Assembly: GCF_003201775.1 (NCBI RefSeq) | Contig: NZ_QJJZ01000004.1 | Span: 92,643-156,642 of the forward strand | Reading direction: 5' to 3' | Origin: Arenibacter sp. ARW7G5Y1 | GTDB lineage: Bacteria > Bacteroidota > Bacteroidia > Flavobacteriales > Flavobacteriaceae | Length of the DNA stretch: 64,000 nt | In this document: positions 16,491 to 26,267 of the stretch, piece after piece | Numbering within the stretch: the stretch's first letter is position 1 | How the letters are laid out: each line of letters starts with the position of its first letter | Notes under the pieces: model-generated | Database searches by the model: none | Seen by the model: only the letters and a program-made list of their open reading frames with translations | Told to the model about the DNA's origin: nothing | Made by a program: the position numbers and the translations under genes

Positions 16491-19070
16491 ATGAAAAGGT
16501 TTATGTCCCTTGAACTTTTTATTACACTTTCATTCTTAATTTTTACCAAAGTTATCTCGGCACAGGATACTTCCTATGAAGATGGTAAGAGGTATATTCT
16601 AGGAGGATTGGAAGTTACTGGATTACAAAGTTACAATGAACAGACGGTAAAGACCTATACCGGTTTGAGGATAGGGCAGGCCATTACGGTTCCAGGGGAT
16701 GAAATAAGTGCCGTAATCAATAAATTATGGGGATTGGAACTCTTTACGGATATAAGTTTCTATATAACCAATATTGAAGGGGAAAATGTTTTTCTTGAAT
16801 TAAATATACTTGAAAGGCCAACTCTTTCCAATGTAACCGTTTACGGGGTTAAGAAAAGAAAGATAGAGGAAATTTTAAAGGATACCGACCTAAAAAAAGG
16901 TAAAAAGATAACCGAAAGTTTAATCGCCAATTCCAAGAACTATATCCAGAACAAATACAAAAAGAAAGGATATCTTAATGCCAAGGTTTCCATTGCCACT
17001 GCAAAGGATACTGTAGATGGCAATACTCAGGCGATGGTCATCAATGTTAAAAAAGGCGATAAGGTTAAGATCAACGATATTATTTTTGAAGGAAACGAGC
17101 AGTTGTCCAGTAAAAAGCTTGCCAAGGCTTTGAAAAAGACCAAGAAAAGAAAATTCTACCGTTTCTGGAAGAAGTCGAAATATATACAGGAGGATTACAA
17201 AAATGATTTGGTTTCCCTAGTGGACAAGTATGCCGAAAAGGGTTTTAGGGATGCCCGTATTATTTCGGATACCTTTGTAAAAGTCTCCGATGATCTCATC
17301 GATTTGAAGATCAAGGTTGAGGAGGGGAACAAGTATTACTTTGGCGATATAGATTTCGTTGGAAATACCATTTATACAGACCGGCAACTAGCACAGGTCC
17401 TGGGAGTTAAAAAGGGGGATACCTATAATGGGGTATTATTGCGCAAGCGTATCGCGGACGACTCCAAGCCAGATGCGGAAGACCTTACCAATTTGTATCA
17501 AAATAACGGTTACTTATTCTCCAGTATCAACCCTGTGGAGATATCTGCAGAGAATGATACCATCAACTTTGAAATTAGAATAATTGAAGGTAAGGAGACG
17601 TTTCTGGACCATGTTACCGTAGTTGGGAATGACAAGACCAATGACCACGTTATTTTTAGGGAGTTACGTACAAGACCAGGGCAGCGCTATAATAAATCGG
17701 ACATCATTAGAAGTATCAGGGAATTGGGACAATTGGGGTTCTTTGATGCGGAACAGATAAAGCCGGATATCCAAAACCCAGATCCCAATGCGGGAACTGT
17801 TGATATTGCCTATAACCTGGTGGAAGCTGGCTCTAGCCAGATCGAACTCCAAGGTGGATATGGCGGAGGTGGTTTCATTGGTACACTGGGACTGTCTTTT
17901 AGCAATTTCTCCATGAAGAATTTATTTAAAGGGGAAGCCTATAAACCGGTTCCAATGGGAGATGGGCAAACCTTTGCCCTGCGTTTGCAGGCCAGTAGAA
18001 CCTACAGGGTGTATAGTTTAAATTTCTCCGAGCCGTGGTTGGGAGGTAAAAAACCGGTAAGGTTCAATATGTCCCTTTCCAGGACCCAGCAGTTTTATTA
18101 TAACCCTTATGTTAGTAACAAACCTGATAAAAGCAAGCAGTTTTCCATCACCGGAATTTCGGCAGGCTTGGCTAAAAGGGTACAATGGCCAGATGATTTC
18201 TTTACCATATCCCACTCTTTGGGATATCAGTTGTACAATTTTCAGGATTACAATTTAGGGCTTTTCAATTTCGGGAATGGTAAGTCCAACTCCATTGCAT
18301 ATACCCTGGGGATTTCAAGGGATGCTACAGGTGGTGGACGTATTTATCCAAGATCGGGCTCTAATTTTGCCATTACGGCCAAATTTACCCCTCCTTTTTC
18401 TTTGTTCAATAATATAGACTATAAGCAGCTCAATGAAGATCAGGAGGTTGCCATTGAAGAGTTGGACAATGAAGAAATAGAGCGCATAGATCAGGAACGC
18501 TTTAGGTGGTTGGAATTCTACAAGGTCAACTTTAAAGGGGATTGGTATACTACCTTGGTAGATAAATTGGTTTTGAGGACCAATGCCGAATTTGGATTTT
18601 TGGGAAGTTATAACGAAGATGTAGGAAAGGTTCCTTTCGAAAGATTTTATGTTGGGGGAGACGGTATGGGTTCCTATACATTGGATGGTAGGGACGTTAT
18701 TTCCTTGAGGGGTTATGAGAATCAATCCTTAACACCTTATAGTACAAGTCCATTAAGCGGTGGTCAAGTACAGGATGGTGGAGTTGTGTACAATAAATAT
18801 TCCTTGGAGCTTAGATATCCCTTAACACTGAAACCGTCTGCTTCCATTTATGGGCAGGTATTTTTAGAGGCAGGGAACGCCTTCAACAATTTTCAAGACT
18901 TTAATCCGTTTGAGTTAAAAAGATCTGCCGGAGTGGGTCTGCGTATTTTTATGCCAGCTTTTGGACTATTGGGAATTGATTTTGGATATGGATTTGATCA
19001 GGATTATAACCCTAATTCAACTGGACCTAGCGGTTGGCAAACCCACTTCATCATTGGACAACAGTTTTAA
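16491..19070 (+). CDS. bamA: Outer membrane protein assembly factor BamA
   Basis: Central barrel of the BAM complex, which inserts outer-membrane proteins. The start is set at ATG 16491 (859 aa), just after the uppS stop. The frame is open further upstream within uppS, but only this start gives a signal peptide (hydrophobic about 6-20, then SAQ). Five POTRA domains fill about residues 30-440, with repeats of the type FEGNEQLSSKKL and FVGNTIYTDRQL. The C-terminal half is a 16-strand barrel ending in the typical phenylalanine (IIGQQF). The conserved barrel loop motif VRGF appears as SLRGYE. It lies in an envelope operon with uppS and the Skp-like genes. Confidence 0.96.
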   Translation: MKRFMSLELFITLSFLIFTKVISAQDTSYEDGKRYILGGLEVTGLQSYNEQTVKTYTGLRIGQAITVPGDEISAVINKLWGLELFTDISFYITNIEGENVFLELNILERPTLSNVTVYGVKKRKIEEILKDTDLKKGKKITESLIANSKNYIQNKYKKKGYLNAKVSIATAKDTVDGNTQAMVINVKKGDKVKINDIIFEGNEQLSSKKLAKALKKTKKRKFYRFWKKSKYIQEDYKNDLVSLVDKYAEKGFRDARIISDTFVKVSDDLIDLKIKVEEGNKYYFGDIDFVGNTIYTDRQLAQVLGVKKGDTYNGVLLRKRIADDSKPDAEDLTNLYQNNGYLFSSINPVEISAENDTINFEIRIIEGKETFLDHVTVVGNDKTNDHVIFRELRTRPGQRYNKSDIIRSIRELGQLGFFDAEQIKPDIQNPDPNAGTVDIAYNLVEAGSSQIELQGGYGGGGFIGTLGLSFSNFSMKNLFKGEAYKPVPMGDGQTFALRLQASRTYRVYSLNFSEPWLGGKKPVRFNMSLSRTQQFYYNPYVSNKPDKSKQFSITGISAGLAKRVQWPDDFFTISHSLGYQLYNFQDYNLGLFNFGNGKSNSIAYTLGISRDATGGGRIYPRSGSNFAITAKFTPPFSLFNNIDYKQLNEDQEVAIEELDNEEIERIDQERFRWLEFYKVNFKGDWYTTLVDKLVLRTNAEFGFLGSYNEDVGKVPFERFYVGGDGMGSYTLDGRDVISLRGYENQSLTPYSTSPLSGGQVQDGGVVYNKYSLELRYPLTLKPSASIYGQVFLEAGNAFNNFQDFNPFELKRSAGVGLRIFMPAFGLLGIDFGYGFDQDYNPNSTGPSGWQTHFIIGQQF

Positions 19071-19169
19071 TATATAGAAATTTGCAATTGTTTTATATGT
19101 TAAATGGTTCATTCTAAAATATTTAGTTATTTTGGCACGATATTTTCTATAGTATAAAAAGAAGATAGC

Positions 19170-20015
19170 ATGGGAATTAAATCAAAAGTACTTTTGTTTC
19201 TAACGGCAACTATGTTTGTTGCTACAATTTCGGCGCAAAGGTCAATTAGGATAGGTTACGTGGATATGGAATATATCCTGGAGAATGTAGAGGAATACAG
19301 GGAGGCCAACGAACAATTGGCGGCCAAAGTGCAGAAGTGGAAATTGGAGCTGGATAAGGAAAAGGGGATAATTGACCAGATGAAGAAGGATTTAATGGCA
19401 GAGAAAGTGCTATTAACAGAGGAATTGATTTCCGAGAGACAGGAAGAGATCCAAATCTTGGAAAAGGAGATGTTTGATTATCAGCAGGATAGGTTTGGTC
19501 CGGAAGGAGATCTGGTGCTTCAGAAAAGAAGATTGATACAACCAATTCAAGATCAGGTTTTTAATGAAGTGCAGAAAATCGGAGCAAATAAAAAATATGA
19601 TTTTATTTTTGATAAATCGGCAGATGTTGTAATGTTGTATTCCGAGAAAAGACACGATATTAGCGATCTTGTTTTAAGGGGAATATCAAGGACTAGAAAG
19701 ATAAGTGCTCCCAACAAAAAACAAGGGGCAAGAAGTAGTTTTGAGGAATTTGAAGGGGAGGAAACCGAAGAAAACATAAGTGATGCTATTTTAGAGCGTC
19801 AGGAAAGGGCAAAACAGGCGGAAGAGGCGAGGACCAAAACAGCGGAGGAAAATAGGGCAGAACAGCTTAGGATTCGCGAAGAACGTAAAAAGGCATACGA
19901 AGAAAGAAGGAAAAAGTTATTGGAAGAAAGAGAAGCCAAAAGAAAAAAGGAATTAGAGGAAAGAAGTGGAAAAAAGGACTCGGAAGATGCGGATAGCTCA
20001 AAGGACAATAAATAA
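19170..20015 (+). CDS. OmpH/Skp family periplasmic chaperone, long form with charged tail
   Basis: A 281-aa protein with a signal peptide (about 1-22, ending ISAQ) and the OmpH start IRIGYVDMEYILENV. A long coiled coil follows (about 50-115), then the second conserved segment YDFIFDKSADVVMLY. Unlike ordinary Skp (about 160 aa) it has a C-terminal tail of about 100 residues that is almost entirely Glu, Lys and Arg with many Ala. Skp-type proteins keep unfolded outer-membrane proteins soluble, which fits its place after bamA. The tail is a common flavobacterial extension of unknown purpose. Confidence 0.9.
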   Translation: MGIKSKVLLFLTATMFVATISAQRSIRIGYVDMEYILENVEEYREANEQLAAKVQKWKLELDKEKGIIDQMKKDLMAEKVLLTEELISERQEEIQILEKEMFDYQQDRFGPEGDLVLQKRRLIQPIQDQVFNEVQKIGANKKYDFIFDKSADVVMLYSEKRHDISDLVLRGISRTRKISAPNKKQGARSSFEEFEGEETEENISDAILERQERAKQAEEARTKTAEENRAEQLRIREERKKAYEERRKKLLEEREAKRKKELEERSGKKDSEDADSSKDNK

Positions 20016-20092
20016 TATAAAATTAAGCTTAAACCAAAATTACATTTATATAACTAAATCTTTAAATTAACACTCAAACATTAATTAGAATC

Positions 20093-20602
20093 ATGAAACA
20101 AATTAAGAAAATAGCAGTAGCCATCGTTTTGTTAGTAGCAGCTACAAGTTTTGTTAACGCACAGGCGAAAATTGCACATATAGATGTACAAAAATTGTTG
20201 TCTGAAATGCCGGAGATGAAAGCAGCTGATGCGGAACTAAAGAAATTACAGGAAACCTATAGGGCGGATATTGAAAGTTCAATGACCGAACTAAAGAATA
20301 AATATACCCAATATTCAAATGAGTCATCTTCAAAGTCTGAAGAGGAGAATCAGAAAAGAGCTTTGGAACTTCAAGGTTTTGAAAAGAACATTGGTGAGGC
20401 ACAACAGACTGCCCAGCAAGAATTACAAAAGAAACAAGCTGAGCTTTTAGGCCCTATCACTGAAAAGGCCAAGAAAGCTATAGAAACTGTTGCAGCCGCC
20501 CAAGGAATTGATTACGTAATGGATGCTACACAAGGTGGTGGACTTATCGTAGCCAAAGGGAAGGATATTTTGCCAGATGTTAAGAAGCAATTAGGTTTCT
20601 AA
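20093..20602 (+). CDS. OmpH/Skp family periplasmic chaperone
   Basis: A second Skp-type protein, 169 aa, the standard length. The signal peptide covers about residues 1-24, ending VNAQ. The family start KIAHIDVQKLLSEMPE follows, then a coiled coil over about 45-115 and the terminal IDYVMDATQGGGLIVAKG segment. It is a paralogue of the preceding gene and probably shares its transcript. A terminator comes 18 bases after the stop, closing the operon. Confidence 0.94.
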   Translation: MKQIKKIAVAIVLLVAATSFVNAQAKIAHIDVQKLLSEMPEMKAADAELKKLQETYRADIESSMTELKNKYTQYSNESSSKSEEENQKRALELQGFEKNIGEAQQTAQQELQKKQAELLGPITEKAKKAIETVAAAQGIDYVMDATQGGGLIVAKGKDILPDVKKQLGF

Positions 20603-20620
20603 TCCAACAATAAACTGTTT

Positions 20621-20649
20621 AAAAAGCCATGCAAACGCATGGCTTTTTT
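20621..20649 (+). terminator. Terminator of the bamA-skp operon
   Basis: AAAAAGCCATGC and GCATGGCTTTTTT form a stem of at least 11 bp with a four-base loop (AAAC), ending in six T residues. Confidence 0.92.
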
Positions 20650-20781
20650 CATTTATACAAGTGGTTGCCCTTATGTGTTAAGTGGGTTTATGTGCCAAAA
20701 AATGGTGGGGATGCGTTAAGCTATACCATAAGCGGTATTCTTACGGCCATCTACTGGCCATGATGAGGTATGGAAAGAGAT

Positions 20782-23700
20782 CTATTGTCCTTCCCCCGCT
20801 ACCTTTAGGGTCTCTAAATATGCCACCAGATCTACCAAGTCCTCCTCTGGCATTATATTGGCCAAGCCTTGTGTCATCAAGGATTGTTCCAAGGCCTGCT
20901 GTTCGGTGATATCCTGTAATTCCAAGGTTTTTTGGGTGCCTCCCATCATCTTTATGGTTATTTCATCCTCTGTCCTGCTTAAGATGTATCCCGTATAGGT
21001 CTTGCCTTCTTTCATCTTGAACGAGTAGCCCTCAAATCCAAAATTGATTCCGGCACTGGGATATATAATATTGGAGTATAAGAATTGTTTCGAAAGTTTA
21101 TTGCCTATATCCGATAATTCCGGTCCAAATTCAATACCCGAACCTGCAGCCAAATGACAGGAACTGCAATAGGTGGCGTAAACTTCCTTGCCGTGGGTGG
21201 CATTGCCACTACGTTCTACCAATTTGGCAATGTCCAATGCTCCATCGCCTTCTGTGGACAGAAATTTAGGGGCGTTGGTTCTAATCTCATCGTTCCAACT
21301 GCCCATAAGTTTTAGTACAGCGGTAGTTTTGTACTCTTCTGCCAATGTATCGTCCTCCAGCATTTGGTACAGTTCTTCCTGCCCGGATCCGGTATTCCCC
21401 AGGGTCTCAATCATTTTCCTGGTCAGGGCATGACCTAATTTATGGGAGATAACATTTTCCTTTAGCAGTCTAATTACAGTTGAATCGGATATTCCACTTA
21501 GCCTTTCCAATACGGCAATCTTGGATGATTCCGGTTCTTGGGAAAATAGGAAGGTGTTGATCAAAGTGGCCCCGTTGTTATTGAGCAAAATGTTGGCGGC
21601 CTCCTTGCCTATATCTGTGTTGGTGCCTTTGGCCAATACCCGAAACAGGGCGTCATTCTGGTTCGTTAACCCCAGGTTCTTGATTGCCATGATCCATTCT
21701 GGTGTTCCTTCAATCTTGGGAAGTACTTCTTTGACCATTTTAATATGTTTTGGGGAGCTATTTACAAACTTGGCATCCATTTGCCCTATAGCGTATGCTT
21801 GAATTTGGTTTTTGAGGGGGTGGTTCCAAGTAAGCATCTCCATTAGGTAATGGTTTTTGCTGGGGTGATCTTTAAAATCGAGCGCCCTAAAATAGGAAGC
21901 CAATTGGTTAGGTGGCATAGCCTGGTCCTTGATAAGGGACACCAACATGGGAGCCGATTCCTTGGCCCGAACACGCCAGACTATTTCTTTTCCTGCTTCA
22001 CTTAGCCAGTTTTTTCCAACCTTGTTCTTCCAGGCCTTAAAATAAGGCTCGGGGAATTTATCTGCCCCGATTCCCAAGGCTTCCAAATACCATCGATCAC
22101 CTGCGGTATGTTGAACCGCCAAATTGGCCCATTGTGCGGCAGCAGCCTCAGTACCTATAAACCTCAGTGCAATGGCCATTTCCCTTCTAACTTGGGGCGA
22201 TTTGTCATTTGTTAAAAGGGATAGGTATTTCTCCAGACTTTCCTTGCCTTTAAACCTGGCCATCCGGATGCCCTGCATTCTAATTTTGGGATCTTCATCT
22301 TTCAGGGCCTTTGTTATATAGTCGTTGCTTTTGGACGGAATATGCAACCCAATCCATAATGCCCGTGCCTTGGCTATATCTCCCTGGGCCATTAACTTCG
22401 CTAATAGGGGTTGGGCGGCCTCGCCCAAGGAATGCAACTTTTGCCAAGATTGATAAAAAAGGTCCATGTTTCCGGAGAGGACCCCTTTAAGAGCTCCATC
22501 TTCAGTCTTGGGGTCTATGGCAACGGTGTTATATTCCGGTGTAGTGGAAAGTCTGTAAATTCTTCCCCGTGCAATGTCCTCCGCCTTATGTCCACCTACA
22601 CCACCATCATACCAGTCGGAAATAAAAAGGGAGCCATCCGGGGCAATGCTAAGGTCGTCCGGTCTAAACCAATTGTCTTTGCTTTTTACCAAATTTTCAA
22701 TTTTTGCGGTATAACCTGCCTCCGATTCGTTAATAATGTAGGCCCGGACTACATTGTGGCCGGGCTCGGCATGTATGGGTCGATTTTGGAATTTTTGCGG
22801 TAACATTTTGTCTTCATAAACAAGCATGCCGCATGGAGATCCCGATCCGGTCTGTAGCAAATTGGGGACGGTTCCCGGATCGTTCAAATGCCAATGCCTT
22901 TTGGGAATATCGTTATCCCATCCAGTTCTTCTTTCCCGCCAGCTTGCACCGGTTAATAAATCCTTATATCCATAATTGCCATATTCCATAACATAGTTTA
23001 TCCGTGTTCCCCGATTCCCGTCATCGTCATTATCGGATTGCCATAAACCTCCGTAAGAGTCTATAGCAATTTCATAAGGGTTTCTGAAATTATGGCCAAG
23101 GACTTCCAGGTTGGTTCCGTCCATGTTCATTCTAAATGCCATCCCTTCCCGGTATGGCTTGCCATCGGCCACTATTTTTTGGCCGTGCATGTCCATAATG
23201 GCCTCTCCGTTTCTGTCCAATAATTGTTTTCCATTGTTGCCGAAGTTGAAATAGAGTCTACCATCAGGTCCAAAAACAAAAGCATGTACCCCATGGTCAT
23301 GGTCTACACCTTCAATACCTTGGAATAGGATTTCTTTGGAATCAGGGAGATCGTCACCATTGGTGTCGGTAAAAACAAAAACCTTGGGACTTACGGAGAT
23401 TATGATCTTGTTTCCCAGCACGGCTATGCCCAGGGCGGCATTGATGTCCTCGCCTTGGTAGAAAACTTTGGAAGTGTCCGCTATACCATCTCCATTGGTG
23501 TCTTCTAGAATTAAGATTCGATCTCCCTTATCGTCATAGTTGTTGTCCGGGTTGGCGAACAACCTATAATTCCGAGCTTCGCACACCCATATCCTACCTT
23601 TGGCATCTATAGCCATATTGGTTGGGTTTGTGACCATGGGTTCCGAAGCAAATAACCCAAGGTTTAACCCCTCCGCTATCTCCATGGAGGCCAAGGCGTT

Positions 23701-23835
23701 CTCTGGATTTCTTTTTTCCTGTTCTGAAAGTGTTGGATAATTAATATTGTTTTTAAGTTTTTCCCTGCAAGAGGTAAGAGAGCCCAAGGTTATAATAATA
23801 ATTAAGGTTTTGGTGGCAATTTGGTTTTTAAACAT
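20782..23835 (-). CDS. PVC-type haem c dehydrogenase-like lipoprotein with HEAT repeats
   Basis: Large periplasmic lipoprotein. The start is placed at ATG 23835 (1017 aa), because only this gives a clean lipoprotein signal: a hydrophobic stretch followed by the lipobox LTSC. An N-terminal six-bladed propeller-like region resembles sugar/sorbosone dehydrogenases (NPTNMAIDAKGRIWVCEARN, then DRILILEDTNGDG). Helical HEAT-like repeats follow at about 440-840. A cytochrome c domain near the C-terminus has a CSSCH haem site and a later Met ligand. Such proteins are abundant in Planctomycetes and in marine Bacteroidota and are thought to oxidise sugars or related compounds; the substrate here is unknown. 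Confidence 0.85.
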   Translation of the reverse strand: MFKNQIATKTLIIIITLGSLTSCREKLKNNINYPTLSEQEKRNPENALASMEIAEGLNLGLFASEPMVTNPTNMAIDAKGRIWVCEARNYRLFANPDNNYDDKGDRILILEDTNGDGIADTSKVFYQGEDINAALGIAVLGNKIIISVSPKVFVFTDTNGDDLPDSKEILFQGIEGVDHDHGVHAFVFGPDGRLYFNFGNNGKQLLDRNGEAIMDMHGQKIVADGKPYREGMAFRMNMDGTNLEVLGHNFRNPYEIAIDSYGGLWQSDNDDDGNRGTRINYVMEYGNYGYKDLLTGASWRERRTGWDNDIPKRHWHLNDPGTVPNLLQTGSGSPCGMLVYEDKMLPQKFQNRPIHAEPGHNVVRAYIINESEAGYTAKIENLVKSKDNWFRPDDLSIAPDGSLFISDWYDGGVGGHKAEDIARGRIYRLSTTPEYNTVAIDPKTEDGALKGVLSGNMDLFYQSWQKLHSLGEAAQPLLAKLMAQGDIAKARALWIGLHIPSKSNDYITKALKDEDPKIRMQGIRMARFKGKESLEKYLSLLTNDKSPQVRREMAIALRFIGTEAAAAQWANLAVQHTAGDRWYLEALGIGADKFPEPYFKAWKNKVGKNWLSEAGKEIVWRVRAKESAPMLVSLIKDQAMPPNQLASYFRALDFKDHPSKNHYLMEMLTWNHPLKNQIQAYAIGQMDAKFVNSSPKHIKMVKEVLPKIEGTPEWIMAIKNLGLTNQNDALFRVLAKGTNTDIGKEAANILLNNNGATLINTFLFSQEPESSKIAVLERLSGISDSTVIRLLKENVISHKLGHALTRKMIETLGNTGSGQEELYQMLEDDTLAEEYKTTAVLKLMGSWNDEIRTNAPKFLSTEGDGALDIAKLVERSGNATHGKEVYATYCSSCHLAAGSGIEFGPELSDIGNKLSKQFLYSNIIYPSAGINFGFEGYSFKMKEGKTYTGYILSRTEDEITIKMMGGTQKTLELQDITEQQALEQSLMTQGLANIMPEEDLVDLVAYLETLKVAGEGQ

Positions 23836-24174
23836 TGGAAGGTTTTTGGTTGTTGTTCCACAATTTACCAAAAAAAAAGTTTCAACAATATAAAAATACA
23901 GGAATAGGCCATAGTGGAAATAATTATATACATGGGTGGGCTAAAAATTCTTCCCCTTAACCTAGGGACATATAGAAGTTGGGGATGGCTTTAATTGAAC
24001 TTGATACAAAATAGTGAAAACAATGGCGGAAAAACAGTATTTTAGTTATCGGGATAGATTGGGAAATATCCTTAACAAGAGCTTTTTTTGGTGACACGAT
24101 AGGATCGGAACTCTTTCTGATAGATTGTCGGAGTGTATATAACCAATAGCAGGAACTATTAACTTTTGAAATAA
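23836..24174. other. 339-bp divergent spacer, no gene seen
   Basis: AT-rich spacer between the haem c lipoprotein gene and the secreted esterase gene, which are transcribed away from each other. It must hold promoters for both. TAACTTTTG sits just before the esterase gene at about 24162, but it has one base too many for the -7 consensus and is too close to the start codon to be convincing. No RNA gene or repeat was seen. Confidence 0.5.
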
Positions 24175-25338
24175 ATGAAAAAAATATTCAGTTTTATTGT
24201 AATTACCTTTTTTGGTTCAATGGTTTATGGTCAGGACAGTATGTTGTGTGTAGGGAAATATTGGTCCGAGGATGAGGCAAATATTGTAATGAAAAGATTT
24301 GCCTCGGAGTGGAGCGATGTGGAATCATGGGAACAAAGGGCGTTGATAATTAAGAAGGGTATAATAGAGGGGATGCAACTGGACAAAATGCCAAAAATAA
24401 AGTGCAATTTCAATCCCATTATTGGAAATAGTAGGATTATGGACGGTTATATTGTAGAAAATATTGCCATTGAGAGTTTTCCAGGTTTCTTTGTTACGGG
24501 CAACTTGTATAGGCCTTTGGAAGAAAAGGGTAGGCATGCGGCAATTCTGAGTCCGCATGGCCATATGAAGGACAAGAGATATACAGATTACATACAGTGG
24601 CGTTGTGCAACATTGGCAAGAATGGGAGCCGTGGTGTTTGCCTATGATATGGTGGGATATGCGGAAAGTACCCAGGTAAACCACAAGATGCCAATTGCCC
24701 TGTTATGGCAGACTTGGAATAGTAAACGGGTCTTGGAATATTTACTGTCAAGGCCCGATGTGGATTCGGAACGTGTAGGAATGACAGGTGCCTCTGGAGG
24801 CGGTACCCAGACATTTGTGCTAACGGCCATAGATGATCGAATAAAAGTAGCAGCCCCAGTGGTACAAGTTTCTGCCCACTTTTTTGGGGGATGCGTATGT
24901 GAGAGCGGAATGCCAATTCACAAAAGTGACGACCATCAAACCAATAATGTGGAGATCGCTGCACTTTGTGCCCCAAGACCATTATTATTGGTGTCCGATG
25001 GGGCCGACTGGACTAGAAATACACCAAGAGTTGAGTACCCTTACATACAAAAAGTATATGCGTTATATAATGCCGAACACAAAGTGGAAAATGTTCATTT
25101 GCCGTCCGAAAGGCACGATTACGGTTATAATAAAAGAACGGCCCTCTACAATTTCTTTGACCATCACCTAGATCTAAACGCTGGTAATATTCCTTATAAG
25201 GAAGGGTATAAGGAAGATTTTGTCACCATTTTACCTGCAGAGGAATTAATGGTTTTTACTAAGGAAAATCCAAGGCCGAAAAATGCGCTTCAAGGGGATG
25301 GGGCCGTTATGGCATATTTGAAAATAACGGGAGATTAA
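24175..25338 (+). CDS. Secreted alpha/beta hydrolase, acetylxylan-esterase-like
   Basis: A 387-aa protein with a signal peptide (about 1-20, ending VYGQ). The alpha/beta hydrolase core shows HGHMKDKR near residue 128, the nucleophile Ser207 in MTGASGGGTQ, the acid probably in LLVSDGADW, and the His in PSERHDYGYNKR. It resembles the Abhydrolase_7/acetyl xylan esterase group. A cysteine pair in GGCVCESG may form a disulfide. It is divergent from the haem c dehydrogenase-like gene, so the two may act on the same plant- or alga-derived substrate; this is a guess from context. Confidence 0.78.
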   Translation: MKKIFSFIVITFFGSMVYGQDSMLCVGKYWSEDEANIVMKRFASEWSDVESWEQRALIIKKGIIEGMQLDKMPKIKCNFNPIIGNSRIMDGYIVENIAIESFPGFFVTGNLYRPLEEKGRHAAILSPHGHMKDKRYTDYIQWRCATLARMGAVVFAYDMVGYAESTQVNHKMPIALLWQTWNSKRVLEYLLSRPDVDSERVGMTGASGGGTQTFVLTAIDDRIKVAAPVVQVSAHFFGGCVCESGMPIHKSDDHQTNNVEIAALCAPRPLLLVSDGADWTRNTPRVEYPYIQKVYALYNAEHKVENVHLPSERHDYGYNKRTALYNFFDHHLDLNAGNIPYKEGYKEDFVTILPAEELMVFTKENPRPKNALQGDGAVMAYLKITGD

Positions 25339-25343
25339 AATAT

Positions 25344-26156
25344 ATGGAAAAGAATGGAAGACTAGTATCTGCAACTTGGTTGTACCAACATTTGGAAATG
25401 CCGGAAATTATAATTTTGGATGCCCGTTTGCGCTATGACCCTACATCTGCAGAAAAAGAGATAAGGATAGCCGGTGCTCGTATTTTTGATCTTGAAAACG
25501 ATTTTAGCGATAAAAATAGCCCTTTTCCCAATATGCTTCCAAGTCCGGAAGATTTTGAAAAGTCCTGTAAGAAATTGGGGATCAATAATTCTAGTAAGAT
25601 AGTGGTTTACGACCATCGTGGAATTTATTTAAGCCCTAGGGTATGGTGGATGTTCAAAATTATGGGGCATAACAATATTAGTGTTTTGGACGGTGGTTTT
25701 CCGGAGTGGAGGAATATGGGCTATGGTTTTGAAGAGGTAGTTCCAATGCCTTATGATACAGGCAATTTTAAATCGGATTTTAATCCGGATATGGTAGTGA
25801 ACTATGATGGTATTAGGCATAACCTGAAAAATAAAACGGCCTTGGTCATTGACGTCCGATCTTCTGATCGGTATCACAGTCTTGTTCCGGAACCGAGGAA
25901 GGAGCTGAGAAGGGGGAATATTCCTAACTCGATCAATATCCCCTACGTATCCGTTCTTGAGGACGGAAAGTATAAATCCCTGAACGAGTTGAAAGAAGTT
26001 TTTGTTGACTTGCAAATGGAGGGACGTCCACTGGTGTTTAGTTGTGGTTCCGGTGTAACGGCCTGTATCGTATTGTTGGCAAGTGAAATCTGCTTAAAAA
26101 ACGAAAATAAGGTTTATGACGGCTCGTGGACAGAGTACGCCCAAATAGCGGATTGA
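25344..26156 (+). CDS. Sulfurtransferase (tandem rhodanese domains)
   Basis: A 270-aa protein with two rhodanese domains, the inactive N-terminal one (LDARLRYDP near residues 24-32) and the catalytic C-terminal one with Cys234 in FSCGSGVTACIV. This loop CGSGVTA is the mercaptopyruvate sulfurtransferase type (SseA/3MST, CGSGVTA) rather than the thiosulfate type. It probably moves sulfane sulfur from 3-mercaptopyruvate to an acceptor in the cytoplasm. It starts five bases after the esterase gene stop and is likely co-transcribed. Confidence 0.9.
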   Translation: MEKNGRLVSATWLYQHLEMPEIIILDARLRYDPTSAEKEIRIAGARIFDLENDFSDKNSPFPNMLPSPEDFEKSCKKLGINNSSKIVVYDHRGIYLSPRVWWMFKIMGHNNISVLDGGFPEWRNMGYGFEEVVPMPYDTGNFKSDFNPDMVVNYDGIRHNLKNKTALVIDVRSSDRYHSLVPEPRKELRRGNIPNSINIPYVSVLEDGKYKSLNELKEVFVDLQMEGRPLVFSCGSGVTACIVLLASEICLKNENKVYDGSWTEYAQIAD

Positions 26157-26212
26157 ATCGCCCTTATTTGACCTTTATGGCATAAATGGGATCTATTGCA
26201 TTTATTACCGCC

Positions 26213-26244
26213 TTGTAGCAGCCAGTAGTATACTATAATTTTTG
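26213..26244 (+). promoter_or_regulatory. Possible promoter for the BLUF gene
   Basis: TTG at 26213-26215 is followed after 20 bases by TAATTTTTG (26236-26244), which matches TAnnTTTG with one inserted T. It lies 23 bases before the ATG at 26268. Confidence 0.4.
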
Positions 26245-26267
26245 TATTTTGCTCCAAAATAATTCTA

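Noticed and set aside
20723..20760. Small palindromes (ATACC-GGTAT and GGCCA-TGGCC) after the skp operon
   Set aside because: Stems of only five bases without T-runs in a 130-base spacer are expected by chance.
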